64,000 nt of DNA from Microbacterium sp. Yaish 1. Lineage in GTDB: Bacteria > Actinomycetota > Actinomycetes > Actinomycetales > Microbacteriaceae. Positions 34,921 to 44,077 of the stretch are shown here, in pieces. The position numbers were made by a program, and so were the translations under genes. The DNA lies in NCBI RefSeq assembly GCF_002245215.1, contig NZ_NPMR01000002.1, positions 682,001 through 746,000 of the forward strand, read 5' to 3'. Below the pieces are notes generated by a model that saw only the letters and a program-made list of their open reading frames with translations, ran no database searches and was not told where the DNA came from. Numbering within the stretch: the stretch's first letter is position 1; each line of letters begins with the position of its first letter.

Positions 34921-35132
34921 ACGACATCGAGTGCTCCCGCGCCGGATGCCGCGCGTCGGCACGGTGGCGGGTCATCTGGCGCAATCCCCGCATCCACGCC
35001 GCCGACCGGCGCAAGATCTGGGTGGCGTGCGACGACCACGTCGCGTACCTGCGCGAGTTCGTCGCGGCACGGGACTTCCCCGTGAGCGTGGAGCGTCTCG
35101 TCGTGGACACGACCGAGGCGGGCGGGGCATGA
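34917..35132 (+). CDS. Small Cys/His protein, putative zinc-binding, unknown function
   Basis: A 71-residue protein, MNDIECSRAGCRASARWRV onward. The pattern C-x4-C near the N-terminus and WVACDDHVAYLREF (C-x2-H) later suggests a zinc site; W-x-NP-x-x-H and RRKIW in between look conserved in actinobacterial relatives, which are sometimes misnamed acetone carboxylase. It is far too small for that enzyme. GTG 34917 overlaps the DUF3099 stop and its own stop overlaps the SURF1 ATG (ATGA). Confidence 0.75.
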   Translation: MNDIECSRAGCRASARWRVIWRNPRIHAADRRKIWVACDDHVAYLREFVAARDFPVSVERLVVDTTEAGGA

Positions 35133-36055
35133 GAGGCAAGACCGCCCTGCGCTGGACCGGCTATGTCGCCGTCGCCATCGCCTTCGCGATCGCCTGCGCC
35201 TACCTGTCGAACTGGCAGTTCACGCGCAACGAGGAGCGGAGCGCGCAGCTCGAGCTGGTCGAGCGCAACTACGACGCCGATCCTCTGCCGCTGTCGGAGA
35301 TCCTCCCGTCCGGGACGGAGCTCGATCCGGCCGACGAGTGGCACCCCGTGGAGCTCATCGGCCGATACCGGGCCGACGACCAGGTGCTGGTGCGCAACCG
35401 TCCGCACGGAGGCACGTCGGCCTTCGAGGCCCTCGTGCCGTTCGAGACGACGGACGGGCGGATCTTCATCGTCGATCGAGGCTGGGTCCCTCCGGCATCC
35501 GACAGCCCCGAACCCGCCGCGATCGCCGCACCGCCCTCGGGCACGGTCACGGTGGTGGCTCGGCTGAAGCCCGCCGAAGCCGCGCCGACATCGGGGCGCT
35601 CGGCCCCCGACGGTCAGGTCCCGACGATCAACGTCGACCTGGTCGCCGACGAAGCCGGCCTCACCGGCGATGTCGTGACGTCGGCGTACGGGCTCCTCGT
35701 CTCCGAGGATCCCGCCCCGGCCGACGGTCTCGGGGCCATGCCGATCCCGTCCGAGGACCCGGGACCGCACCTTTCGTATGCGATCCAGTGGATCCTGTTC
35801 GCGATCATGGGCTTCGTCTTCATCTGGTACATGATCCGCACCGAGCGCCGGCACCGGCGTGAGGACGAAGAGGATGCTGCTGCGGCCGCCGCGCTCGCCA
35901 CCCCGGAGACAGCCGAATCGCGCGTCCCCGCCGCCGCGGCATCCGGCCCGCGCGAGGCGTCGGTCGTCCCGGCGAGCCTCCGGCGCCGTCGTGACGTCAA
36001 GCGCGACCGCGACATGGAGGACGAGGACGCGATCCTCGACTCGACGCGCAGCTGA
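35129..36055 (+). CDS. SURF1-family cytochrome oxidase assembly protein
   Basis: Assists haem A insertion or maturation of aa3-type cytochrome c oxidase in the membrane. It has 308 residues. One helix lies at about 8-28 (TGYVAVAIAFAIACAYLSNW) and a second near 215-235, with the SURF1 external domain between them containing WHPVELIGRY, LVRNRPHGG and FIVDRGWVPP. A charged C-terminal tail of about 70 residues is not part of the core family. Start ATG 35129 overlaps the preceding gene. It fits with ctaA and ctaB elsewhere in the window. Confidence 0.92.
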   Translation: MRGKTALRWTGYVAVAIAFAIACAYLSNWQFTRNEERSAQLELVERNYDADPLPLSEILPSGTELDPADEWHPVELIGRYRADDQVLVRNRPHGGTSAFEALVPFETTDGRIFIVDRGWVPPASDSPEPAAIAAPPSGTVTVVARLKPAEAAPTSGRSAPDGQVPTINVDLVADEAGLTGDVVTSAYGLLVSEDPAPADGLGAMPIPSEDPGPHLSYAIQWILFAIMGFVFIWYMIRTERRHRREDEEDAAAAAALATPETAESRVPAAAASGPREASVVPASLRRRRDVKRDRDMEDEDAILDSTRS

Positions 36056-36070
36056 TCGCGCCCCGGGCCG

Positions 36071-37669
36071 TCAGGCCAGGGTGATGAGCTCGAGGTAGTC
36101 GCGTCCCCAGATGTCCTCGACACCGTCGGGCAGGATCAGCACACGCTCGGGATTGAGCGCCTCGACGGCGCCCTCATCGTGCGACACCAGCACCACGGCG
36201 CCCTCGTAGTGGGCGAGCGCGCCGAGGATCTCGTCGCGCGACGCGGGGTCGAGGTTGTTGGTCGGCTCGTCGAGCAGCAGCATGTTGGCCGACGAGACGA
36301 CGAGGGTCGCCAGCGACAGACGGGTCTTCTCACCGCCGGAGAGCACCCCGGCGGGCTTGAGCACGTCGTCTCCGGTGAACAGGAACGATCCGAGCACCTT
36401 GCGCGCCTCGGTCTCGGTGATGTCGGGCGCGGCAGACATCATGTTCTGCAGCACCGACCGCGTCACATCGAGGTTCTCGTGCTCCTGCGCGTAGTAGCCG
36501 ATGCGAAGGCCGTGCCCGGGCTCGAGCACGCCGGTGTCAGGCTGATCCACGCCCGCGAGGATGCGCAGCAGCGTCGTCTTGCCGGCACCGTTCAGGCCGA
36601 GGACGACGACCTTCGACCCGCGGTCGATGGCGAGATCGACGTCCGTGAAGATCTCCAGCGAACCGTAGGACTTGGACAGCCCCGACGCCATGAGCGGCGT
36701 CTTGCCGCACGGTGCGGGCTTGGGGAAGCGAAGCTTCGCGACCCGGTCCTCCTGGCGCACCTCGTCGAGACCCGAGAGGAGCTTCTCGGCACGCGCCACC
36801 ATCTGATGCGCTGCTGCGGCCTTGCTCGCCTTCGCTCCGAAGCGCGCAGCCTGCTGCTGCAGGGCGGTCGCCTTCTTCTCGGCGTTCGCGCGCTCCTTCT
36901 TGCGGCGCTCCTCGTCCGCGACGCGCTGGCGGAGGTAGTTCTTCCAGTTCATGTTGTAGACGTCGATGACCTGACGCATGGCGTCGAGGTAGAAGACGCG
37001 GTTCACGGTCTCGCCGACGAGTTCGACGTCGTGGCTGATGACGATCAGGCCGCCCTTGTATCCCTTGAGGAACTCCCGCAGCCACACGACGCTGTCGGCA
37101 TCGAGGTGGTTCGTGGGCTCGTCGAGGATCATCGTCTGCGCGTCCGAGAACAGGATGCGGGCCAGCTCGATGCGCCGCCGCTGCCCGCCGGAGAGGGTCT
37201 TCAGCGGCTGATCGAGGATGCGGTCGGGCAACGACAGGTTGTGGGCGATGGATGCGGCCTCGGCCTCGGCCGCATAGCCGCCGAGCGCCTCGAACCGCTC
37301 CATGAGATTGCCGTAGCGGCGCATGGCCTTGGCCGCCGAGGCTTCGTCATCGGAACCCATCTCGAGCGACGCGCTCTGCATCTCCACCGCGATCGTGCCG
37401 AGGCCGCGGGCGTCGAGGATGCGCGTGCGCGCGAGCATCTCCGGATCACCTGAGCGCGGGTCCTGCGGCAGGTAGCCGAGCTCGCCCGAGCGTTCGACCT
37501 TGCCGTCACTGGGCAGGAGGTCGCCGGCGAGCACCTTGGTGAGAGTGGTCTTGCCCGCGCCGTTGCGTCCGACGAGTCCGATCTTGTCGCCGTCGGAGAC
37601 GCGGAAGGACACGTCCGACATCAGCGTGCGCGCACCCACGCGGATTTCGAGGTCGTGCACGGCGAGCAC
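36071..37669 (-). CDS. ABC-F family ATP-binding protein
   Basis: A 532-residue soluble protein with two ABC domains and no membrane part, the ABC-F translation-factor layout. Domain 1: GLVGRNGAGKTTLTK (Walker A), LSGGQRRRIELARIL, MILDEPTNHLD. The linker of about 80 residues (NYLRQRVADEERRKKERANA start) contacts the ribosomal P site in this family. Domain 2: LGLNGAGKTTLLRIL, LSGGEKTRLSLATL, LLLDEPTNNLD. It ends VEDIWGRDYLELITLA like M. tuberculosis Rv1473-type members. Some of these protect ribosomes from antibiotics; a housekeeping role is equally likely. GTG start; convergent with SURF1. Confidence 0.92.
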   Translation of the reverse strand: MLAVHDLEIRVGARTLMSDVSFRVSDGDKIGLVGRNGAGKTTLTKVLAGDLLPSDGKVERSGELGYLPQDPRSGDPEMLARTRILDARGLGTIAVEMQSASLEMGSDDEASAAKAMRRYGNLMERFEALGGYAAEAEAASIAHNLSLPDRILDQPLKTLSGGQRRRIELARILFSDAQTMILDEPTNHLDADSVVWLREFLKGYKGGLIVISHDVELVGETVNRVFYLDAMRQVIDVYNMNWKNYLRQRVADEERRKKERANAEKKATALQQQAARFGAKASKAAAAHQMVARAEKLLSGLDEVRQEDRVAKLRFPKPAPCGKTPLMASGLSKSYGSLEIFTDVDLAIDRGSKVVVLGLNGAGKTTLLRILAGVDQPDTGVLEPGHGLRIGYYAQEHENLDVTRSVLQNMMSAAPDITETEARKVLGSFLFTGDDVLKPAGVLSGGEKTRLSLATLVVSSANMLLLDEPTNNLDPASRDEILGALAHYEGAVVLVSHDEGAVEALNPERVLILPDGVEDIWGRDYLELITLA

Positions 37670-37821
37670 AGCGATCGTCCAATCGTCAGGAACAGGGAGG
37701 GGCGGCCGAACGGCCAGCCTCTCATCCTACTCGTTGTCGGCACGGCCGCTCTTCGAGCCGCCGCACACCCGAGCACCTTCAGGGCGACTGCAGTGGATTG
37801 GCAGGATCGGCACGGCCGACG

Positions 37822-37840
37822 TAAAGTAAGCCTGCCCTTA
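37822..37840. promoter_or_regulatory. Candidate DtxR/IdeR iron box upstream of the siderophore-uptake operon
   Basis: TAAAGTAAGCCTGCCCTTA matches the 19-bp DtxR-family consensus (TTAGGTTAGCCTAACCTAA) at 13 positions and is partly palindromic. It contains a -10-like TAAAGT (37822-37827) and lies 24 bases before the substrate-binding protein start, ideal for iron-dependent repression. Confidence 0.65.
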
Positions 37841-37864
37841 CTCACCTCTCCTCTGGAGGATCCT

Positions 37865-38905
37865 GTGCCCCGCATCCGCACAGCCGCCGCAGCCCTCATC
37901 GCAGCCACGCTGCTCCTCGCCGGCTGCGGTTCGACCGCGGCTCCCGACTCGGCGCCCGCCGCCTCGGGGGACGCGTCGTCCGACGCCTTCCCCGTCACCA
38001 TCGATCACGCGTTCGGCCAGACCACGATCGAGAGCAAGCCCACGCGGGTCGCGACCGTCTCGTGGGGAAACCAGGAGGCCGCACTCGCCCTGGGCGTCGT
38101 CCCCGTCGGCATGCCCTCCGTGACCTGGGGAGACGACGACGGCGACGGCATCCTCCCCTGGGTGAAGGACAAGCTCGATGAGCTCGGCGCCGAGACCCCC
38201 GTTCTCTTCGACGAGGCCGAGGGCATCGACTTCGAGGCCGTCGCCGATACCCAGCCCGACGTCATCCTCGCCGCCTACTCGGGACTGACGCAGGACGACT
38301 ACGACACCCTGACCAAGATCGCCCCGGTGGTCGCGTATCCCGACATCGCCTGGGGCACCAGCTGGCAGGAGCTCACGGTCATGAACGGCACGGCCCTCGG
38401 GCTCAAGGACGAGGCGGAGACCCTCGTCGACGACCTGACGACCCACCTGAACGATCTGACGGGCGCCTACCCCGACATCGCCGGCAAGACGACGCTGTTC
38501 AGCTCCTTCGACGCGACCGACCTGAGCCAGATCGGCTTCTACTCGACGGCCGACCCGCGGCCGCTGTTCCTCGAGGACCTGGGGCTGACCCCGGCGGCGA
38601 CCGTCGCCGAGCAGTCGAAGGGCACCGACCAGTTCTGGATCACCAACAGCACCGAGGAGATCGAACGGTTCGCCGACCTGCAGGTGCTCGTGACCTATGG
38701 CGACGACGCCACGCTCGCGGCGATGCAGGCCGACCCGTTGCTCTCGCGGATCCCCGCCGTCGCGTCGGGAGCCGTCGTGGTACTGCCCGCGGCGAACGAC
38801 CCGCTCGCCGCAGCGGCCAACCCCAGCCCCCTGTCGATCACCGACCCCCTCACCTCGACGTACGTCGACATGATCGGCGCCGCCGCCGCGAAGGCGTCCT
38901 CGTGA
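37865..38905 (+). CDS. Iron-siderophore ABC transporter substrate-binding lipoprotein
   Basis: Extracellular ferri-siderophore receptor. It has 346 residues with a lipoprotein signal, MPRIRTAAAALIAATLLLAG followed by the lipobox Cys at 21 (LLAGC). The mature part is a FecB/BtuF-type fold: PTRVATVSWGNQEAALALG, FEAVADTQPDVILAAYSG, then a C-lobe ending ITDPLTSTYVDMI. GTG 37865 has GGAGGA 4 bases upstream; codons further upstream lack support. First gene of a five-gene iron operon behind a candidate iron box. Siderophore type unknown; no biosynthesis genes nearby, so use of foreign siderophores is possible. Confidence 0.93.
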   Translation: MPRIRTAAAALIAATLLLAGCGSTAAPDSAPAASGDASSDAFPVTIDHAFGQTTIESKPTRVATVSWGNQEAALALGVVPVGMPSVTWGDDDGDGILPWVKDKLDELGAETPVLFDEAEGIDFEAVADTQPDVILAAYSGLTQDDYDTLTKIAPVVAYPDIAWGTSWQELTVMNGTALGLKDEAETLVDDLTTHLNDLTGAYPDIAGKTTLFSSFDATDLSQIGFYSTADPRPLFLEDLGLTPAATVAEQSKGTDQFWITNSTEEIERFADLQVLVTYGDDATLAAMQADPLLSRIPAVASGAVVVLPAANDPLAAAANPSPLSITDPLTSTYVDMIGAAAAKASS

Positions 38906-38930
38906 CCGCAGTCGACCTGCGCCGGATGCC

Positions 38931-39983
38931 GTGAGCGTTCCGACCATGACGACGGCCCCCGCCGCCGTGAGCGCGCCCCCGCGGCGCGGCTCCCGGCGGC
39001 GGCGGGTCGTCTGGCTCGTCACCCTGGCGCTGCTCGTCCTGGTGGCGAGCATCGTCTCGGTGACGTTCGGAACGCGCGCGGTCTCCTTCGACGACATCAT
39101 CGCGGGCCTCACCGGCAGCATCGAGAGCACCTCGGCGGCCGCCGTCTCCAAGCGCGTTCCGCGAACGGTGCTCGCGTTGGTCGTCGGCGCGGCCCTCGCC
39201 GTGTCGGGCGCCGTGATGCAGGGAGTCACGCGCAACCCCCTCGCGGATCCGCAGATCCTCGGCATCAACGGCGGTGCATCGCTCGCGGTCGTCATCGGGC
39301 TCGCCTTCTTCGGCGTGTCCAGCGCCTTCGGCTACATCTGGCTCGCCATGCTGGGCGCGGCGATCGCAGCCGTCTTCGTCTACACGATCGGATCCCTGGG
39401 CCGCGGCGGCGCGAGCCCCCTCAAACTCGCTCTCGCGGGGGCGGCGACGGCGGTCGCCTTCAGCTCGCTGATCAGCGCCATCCTCCTCCCCCGCATCGAC
39501 GTCATGAGCGTCTTCCGGTTCTGGCAGATCGGCGGTGTCGGCGGCGCCACCGTCGAGAAGATCCTCCTCGTGCTCCCCTTCCTCGCGGTCGGCATGGTCA
39601 TCTGCCTCGCGGCGAGCGCCGCACTCAATTCGCTCGCGCTCGGCGACGAGCTCGCCGCGGGGCTCGGCGAGCGCGTCCGCACGGCTCGCCTGGTCGCCGC
39701 ACTCGGTGCCGTCATCCTCTGCGGCGCCGCGACCGCCGTCGCCGGCCCCATCGGCTTCGTCGGGTTGATCGTGCCGCACATCTGCCGCCTGCTCGTCGGT
39801 CCCGACCACCGCTGGCTCCTCCCCGTCTCGGCGCTCGTCGGCGGGGGGCTTCTCATCGTCGCCGACGTCGTCGGCCGTGTCATCGCGCGCCCTCAGGAAG
39901 TCGAGGTCGGAATCGTGACCGCGCTCATCGGAGCCCCGTTCTTCATCGCGATCGTCCGCCGACAGAAGATGCGCGCCCTGTGA
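38931..39983 (+). CDS. FecCD-type iron ABC transporter permease 1
   Basis: About 350 residues with nine to ten transmembrane helices. Family motifs: RVPRTVLALVVGAALAVSGA, QGVTRNPLADPQILGINGGA and, near the C-terminus, GPIGFVGLIVPHICRLLVG, the ATPase-contact region. A basic N-terminus (RRGSRRRRVVW) precedes helix 1. The GTG at 38931 or ATG at 38946 could be the start. It pairs with permease 2, whose start overlaps this stop (GTGA), and the ATPase that follows. Confidence 0.93.
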   Translation: MSVPTMTTAPAAVSAPPRRGSRRRRVVWLVTLALLVLVASIVSVTFGTRAVSFDDIIAGLTGSIESTSAAAVSKRVPRTVLALVVGAALAVSGAVMQGVTRNPLADPQILGINGGASLAVVIGLAFFGVSSAFGYIWLAMLGAAIAAVFVYTIGSLGRGGASPLKLALAGAATAVAFSSLISAILLPRIDVMSVFRFWQIGGVGGATVEKILLVLPFLAVGMVICLAASAALNSLALGDELAAGLGERVRTARLVAALGAVILCGAATAVAGPIGFVGLIVPHICRLLVGPDHRWLLPVSALVGGGLLIVADVVGRVIARPQEVEVGIVTALIGAPFFIAIVRRQKMRAL

Positions 39984-41029
39984 CCTCCACCGCCGCCGCC
40001 CGTCCGACCATCGACGTCGTCGTCGCCGGTCGCGCGCGTCGCGCCTGGCGCAGACGGATCGTCCTCGGCTCGCTGCTGGCAGCGGTCATCGTCATGTACG
40101 CGGTCTCGCTCATGGTCGGCCAGACCTTCTACACGCCAGCGGAGGTCTGGGGCGTCATCACCGGCCAGACCGTTCCCGGCGCCTCGTTCACCGTCGGCGA
40201 GCTACGACTCCCCCGCGCCACCGTCGCACTCCTCACGGGTCTGTGCTTCGGCATGGGCGGCGCCGTGTTCCAGACGATGCTGCGCAATCCGCTCGCCAGC
40301 CCCGACATCATCGGCGTCAACGCGGGCGCGAGTGCCGCGGCGGTCGTCGGCATCGTCTTCCTGTCGCTCAGCGAGGCGGGCATCTCGCTGCTGGCCACCG
40401 TCGCCGCACTCGCGACCGCGCTGATGATCTACCTGCTCGCGTTCAAGGACGGCGGCGCGGGCGCGCGCTTCATCCTCATCGGCATCGGGGTCGCCGCGAT
40501 CTTCAACAGCGTCGTCTCCTACGTCCTCTCCCGAGCGGCCGAATGGGACCTGCAGGCCGCGATGCGGTGGATCACGGGCAACCTCAACGGCGCCTCCTGG
40601 GATCAGGCGGTCCCGCTGGCGCTCACGATGGTCGTGGTCGTTCCGGTCCTGCTGTGGCTGACTCGCGACCTCGAGCTCATGCGCCTCGGCGACGACACCG
40701 CGGCAGCTCTCGGCGTCCCCGTCGAACGCCGCCGCGTCCTGCTCATCATCGCCGCCGTCGCGCTCCTGGCCTTCGCCACCGCAGCCGCCGGCCCGATCTC
40801 GTTCGTCGCGTTCCTCTCGGGCCCGATCGCCGCGCGGATGCTGGGACCGGTCGGATCCCCCGTCCTCGCCGCGGGTCTCTTCGGGTCGCTCCTCGTGCTG
40901 GTCGCCGATCTCACGGCGCAGTACCTGCTGGGCATCCGCCTGCCCGTGGGAGTCGTCACCGGGGTGCTCGGTGCTCCGTATCTCATCTTCCTGCTCATCC
41001 GCAGCAGCCGTTCAGGAGGCTCACTATGA
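39980..41029 (+). CDS. FecCD-type iron ABC transporter permease 2
   Basis: 349 residues, nine to ten helices. LRLPRATVALLTGLCFGMGG, QTMLRNPLASPDIIGVNAGA and AGPISFVAFLSGPIAARMLG are the family motifs, slightly different from permease 1, as expected for a FepD/FepG-like heterodimer. The GTG start overlaps the permease 1 stop; its stop overlaps the ATPase ATG. Confidence 0.93.
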   Translation: MTSTAAARPTIDVVVAGRARRAWRRRIVLGSLLAAVIVMYAVSLMVGQTFYTPAEVWGVITGQTVPGASFTVGELRLPRATVALLTGLCFGMGGAVFQTMLRNPLASPDIIGVNAGASAAAVVGIVFLSLSEAGISLLATVAALATALMIYLLAFKDGGAGARFILIGIGVAAIFNSVVSYVLSRAAEWDLQAAMRWITGNLNGASWDQAVPLALTMVVVVPVLLWLTRDLELMRLGDDTAAALGVPVERRRVLLIIAAVALLAFATAAAGPISFVAFLSGPIAARMLGPVGSPVLAAGLFGSLLVLVADLTAQYLLGIRLPVGVVTGVLGAPYLIFLLIRSSRSGGSL

Positions 41030-41847
41030 CCGCGGACCGCTCTCTCGAAGCGCGCGGCGTCCGTCTCGGCTACGGCGACCGCGTCATCGTCGACGAGCTC
41101 GACCTCGTGGTCCCCGGGGGCCGCATCACCGCGATCGTCGGCGCCAACGCGTGCGGCAAGTCGACGCTGCTGAAATCGATGGCGCGGCTCCTGACCCCGC
41201 GGGCCGGCAGCGTGCTGCTCGACGGGAAGGACATCCATCGGCTGCCCACGAAGCGGGTGGCGCGTGATCTCGGTCTGCTGCCGCAATCGCCGATCGCCCC
41301 CGAGGGCATCACGGTCTCGGATCTCGTGAGCCGCGGACGCACGCCCCATCACGGCCCGCTGGCCCGCTGGACGCGGGCCGACGACGAGGCGGTCGCCCAG
41401 GCGCTCGATGCGACGGACACGGCCGTCATCGCCGATCGCGCCGTCGACGAACTGTCGGGCGGACAGCGGCAGCGCGTGTGGATCGCGATGGCGCTGGCAC
41501 AGCAGACCGATGTGCTCCTGCTCGATGAGCCGACGACGTTCCTCGACGTCAGCCACCAGATCGACGTCCTCGATCTGCTCACCGACCTCAACCGCGATCG
41601 CGGCACGACGATCGTGATGGTCCTCCACGACCTGAACCTCGCCGCGCGGTACGCCGACTACCTCGTCGCGATGGCCGGCGGGCACCTCTACGGGGCCGGC
41701 GACCCGGGAGAGGTCCTGACCGCCGAGACCGTGCGCGCGGTGTTCGGGCTCGACAGCCGCGTCATCCCCGACCCGCTCACGGGGCGGCCGCTCGTGCTCC
41801 CCATCGGGCGTCACCATGTGCCCGCAGAGCTGATTGGAAATCCATGA
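41026..41847 (+). CDS. Iron-siderophore ABC transporter ATP-binding protein
   Basis: FepC-like ATPase that powers the two FecCD permeases, 273 residues. Walker A GANACGKSTLLK, signature LSGGQRQRVWIAMALAQ, Walker B VLLLDEPTTFLD, switch histidine in VLHDLNLAARY. YGDRVIVDELDL and the DIHRLPTKRVARDLGLLPQ Q-loop fit the family. ATG 41026 (GGAGG upstream) overlaps the permease 2 stop; the frame continues upstream without meaning. Confidence 0.95.
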   Translation: MTADRSLEARGVRLGYGDRVIVDELDLVVPGGRITAIVGANACGKSTLLKSMARLLTPRAGSVLLDGKDIHRLPTKRVARDLGLLPQSPIAPEGITVSDLVSRGRTPHHGPLARWTRADDEAVAQALDATDTAVIADRAVDELSGGQRQRVWIAMALAQQTDVLLLDEPTTFLDVSHQIDVLDLLTDLNRDRGTTIVMVLHDLNLAARYADYLVAMAGGHLYGAGDPGEVLTAETVRAVFGLDSRVIPDPLTGRPLVLPIGRHHVPAELIGNP

Positions 41848-42749
41848 CTCGCCCCGCGCTCGACTTCTTCCGCGTCTCCGTCTCGGCCATCACCGATCTG
41901 ACCCCGAGCTTCCGGCGCTTCACCTTCCGCGGCGACGACCTGGCGGAGTACGGCGACCCCGGGTTCGACCAGCGCGTGAAGATCCTCTTCCCCACCGACA
42001 CCGCGTCCATCGACACCATGCCGACGGGCCCCGACTGGTACGAGGGCTGGCGCGCCCTCTCCCCCGACGCGCGCCCCGTGATGCGGACGTACACGACGCG
42101 CGCCGTCCGGCCCGCGCTGCGCGAGGTCGACATCGATATGGTCGCGCACGACGTCCTCGGGCCGGCGTCGGCATGGATCGCCGATGCCCGCATCGGCGAC
42201 GAGGTCCTCATCCTCGCACCGACGACCGCGCACACTGGAGTGAGCTACGGAATCGATTTCGTCCCGCCCGCCGACACCGACGCGATCCTGCTGGCCGGCG
42301 ACGAGACGGCCGCGCCGGCGATCGCAGTGATCCTCGAGCAGCTCCCGGCCGACGCGCGCGGCACGGTGGTGCTCGAGCTCCCGACGACCGGCGACCTCGA
42401 CTATCTGCCGCACCACCCGGGGTTCGAGCGCCGGATCGCGGCGCGCGCGCACGAGGACGAGCGCCACAGCCACCTGATCTCGACGGTGGAAGAGACGGCG
42501 GCCCGGCTGGCGCCGGCGGGCATCGGCGCCGAGGTCGAGGAGATCGACGTCGATGCCGACATCCTCTGGGAGGTGCCGCGCACCGCCAAGGGCGGCGCCG
42601 CCCTCAAGCGAGCCCCCCTCTACGCCTGGCTCGCCGGCGAGGCGTCGGCGATCAAGACGCTGCGACGCCACCTGGTCGGCACCGTCGGCGTGGATCGCCG
42701 AGCCGTCGCGTTCATGGGCTACTGGCGGCTCGGGCGCTCCGAGAACTGA
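41844..42749 (+). CDS. Siderophore-interacting protein (ferric-chelate reductase)
   Basis: Cytoplasmic flavoprotein that reduces Fe(III) in imported siderophores to release iron. It has 301 residues of the SIP/ViuB family: an N-terminal FAD domain with PSFRRFTFRGDDL and RTYTTRAVRP (FAD-binding RxYT motif), then the NAD(P)H domain with LAGDETAAPAIAVIL and the C-terminal GYWRLGRSE. The ATG overlaps the ATPase stop. It completes the operon: capture, import and reduction. Confidence 0.94.
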   Translation: MTRPALDFFRVSVSAITDLTPSFRRFTFRGDDLAEYGDPGFDQRVKILFPTDTASIDTMPTGPDWYEGWRALSPDARPVMRTYTTRAVRPALREVDIDMVAHDVLGPASAWIADARIGDEVLILAPTTAHTGVSYGIDFVPPADTDAILLAGDETAAPAIAVILEQLPADARGTVVLELPTTGDLDYLPHHPGFERRIAARAHEDERHSHLISTVEETAARLAPAGIGAEVEEIDVDADILWEVPRTAKGGAALKRAPLYAWLAGEASAIKTLRRHLVGTVGVDRRAVAFMGYWRLGRSEN

Positions 42750-42760
42750 GAGCGCCCGAG
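42729..42760. terminator. Hairpin at the end of the iron operon
   Basis: CTCGGGCGCTC / GAGCGCCCGAG, 11 perfect pairs, overlapping the last codons of the siderophore-interacting protein gene. No T-run; it lies between convergent genes. Confidence 0.6.
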
Positions 42761-42840
42761 CGACGAGTCGCCAGGAACTGCGGGTGTGAGGGGCCCGGTA
42801 TCCGCGTTCTCTGGCGAGTCGACGGGGGTGCGGGCGTGAC

Positions 42841-44019
42841 TCAGCTGCGGGTCAGCACCGTCTGACGTGCGAAAGCGCCGACTCGGCTGACGGCGTCGCG
42901 GAGCACGTCGGGCCCGCAGCCGAAATTCAGACGCACGTGCCCGACGCCCTCGGCGCCGAAGAAGGGGCCGTGGTGAAGGGCGACCCGGGCGCCTTCCCGG
43001 ATCGGGTCGGCCGGGTCGTCGCCCCAGCCGTAGGCCGACACGTCGATCCACGCGAGGAACCCCGCGTCGGGGATGCGATAACGCGCGAGCGGAAGGTGCT
43101 CGGCCAACAGCTCCCCCAGCAGCAGCCGGTTGTGATCCAACCGAACGAGCAGACTGTCGAGCCAGGCATCCGATTCGGGTGAGAAGGCGGCGATCGTCGA
43201 CAGCGCGCCGAACAGACCGGTGCGCCACTCGACCTCCCAGGGCAGGCCGCGAACGACGCCCGCATTCCCCTCGGACGCGGTCACGATCACCGCGCACTTC
43301 AGGCCGGCGAGGTTGTACGCCTTTGATGCGCTCGTCACCGCGTAACCGACGGCGGCGGCCTCCGGCGAAGCCGTGAGGAAGGGGACGAAGGCGACCTCGG
43401 CGCTCGCGAGAGGTCCGTGGATCTCGTCGCTGATCACGACGGCGCCGTATCGGTGCGCGAGAGTGGCGAGCGCGCGCAGGGACTCGACCGAGTGCACGGT
43501 TCCCGTGGGGTTGTGGGGGTTGCAGAGCAGTACAGCCCGCGCACCGCCGATGAGCGCCTGCTCGATGCCGTCGAGATCGAGTTCCCAGCCCGAACCGGTG
43601 TCGGTGAGCGGCACCTCTTCGACGATGGCTCCCGCCTCGGCGACCGTATCGAAGAACGGCGGGTACACCGGCGGGTTGACCACGACTCGCTCACCGGGAG
43701 CGACCGTGGCGCGCAGGAGCTCGACGATGCCCATCATGACGTCCCCGGTCCAGCGGACCCGGCTCGAGTCGACCGTCCACCCCCATCGCCGCTGGGCGAA
43801 CCCGACGAAAGCCTCCGCGATACCGGGCTGCGGAGGCGTGTATCCGGTGTCGCCGATCTCCACCGCTTCGCGCAGCGCACTCGTGATCGGCTCCGCGAGC
43901 GCGAAATCGGTCTCGGCGACGAACATCGGGATGACGTCGTGCGGGTACGATCGCCATTTCGTGCTCGACCGTCGCCGCAGCGTCTCGAGCGGGAGGGCGT
44001 CGAGGGGCTGGATGCTCAT
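42841..44019 (-). CDS. MalY/PatB-type PLP-dependent aminotransferase or C-S lyase
   Basis: A 392-residue fold-type I PLP enzyme. NPPVYPPFFDTV and LLCNPHNPTGTVHS bind PLP and substrate, VVISDEIHGPLA carries the PLP aspartate, VTSASKAYNLAGLKCA the Schiff-base lysine, and RLNFGCGPDVL the carboxylate-binding arginine. The order and the PPVYPPFF start are typical of MalY/PatB cystathionine beta-lyases, which release sulfide. Alternatives are a general aminotransferase. The ATG lies 6 bases after TAGGCT on the minus strand, so it has its own promoter. It lies downstream of the suf operon. Confidence 0.9.
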   Translation of the reverse strand: MSIQPLDALPLETLRRRSSTKWRSYPHDVIPMFVAETDFALAEPITSALREAVEIGDTGYTPPQPGIAEAFVGFAQRRWGWTVDSSRVRWTGDVMMGIVELLRATVAPGERVVVNPPVYPPFFDTVAEAGAIVEEVPLTDTGSGWELDLDGIEQALIGGARAVLLCNPHNPTGTVHSVESLRALATLAHRYGAVVISDEIHGPLASAEVAFVPFLTASPEAAAVGYAVTSASKAYNLAGLKCAVIVTASEGNAGVVRGLPWEVEWRTGLFGALSTIAAFSPESDAWLDSLLVRLDHNRLLLGELLAEHLPLARYRIPDAGFLAWIDVSAYGWGDDPADPIREGARVALHHGPFFGAEGVGHVRLNFGCGPDVLRDAVSRVGAFARQTVLTRS

Positions 44020-44025
44020 CCGGCG

Positions 44026-44031
44026 AGCCTA
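44026..44031 (-). promoter_or_regulatory. -10 hexamer of the MalY-like gene, leaderless layout
   Basis: TAGGCT on the minus strand, 6 bases before ATG 44019. Confidence 0.55.
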
Positions 44032-44077
44032 GCCGGGGCACCGGGCGGGTCGCCCGCAGGTGTCGCCGCATGACGAA

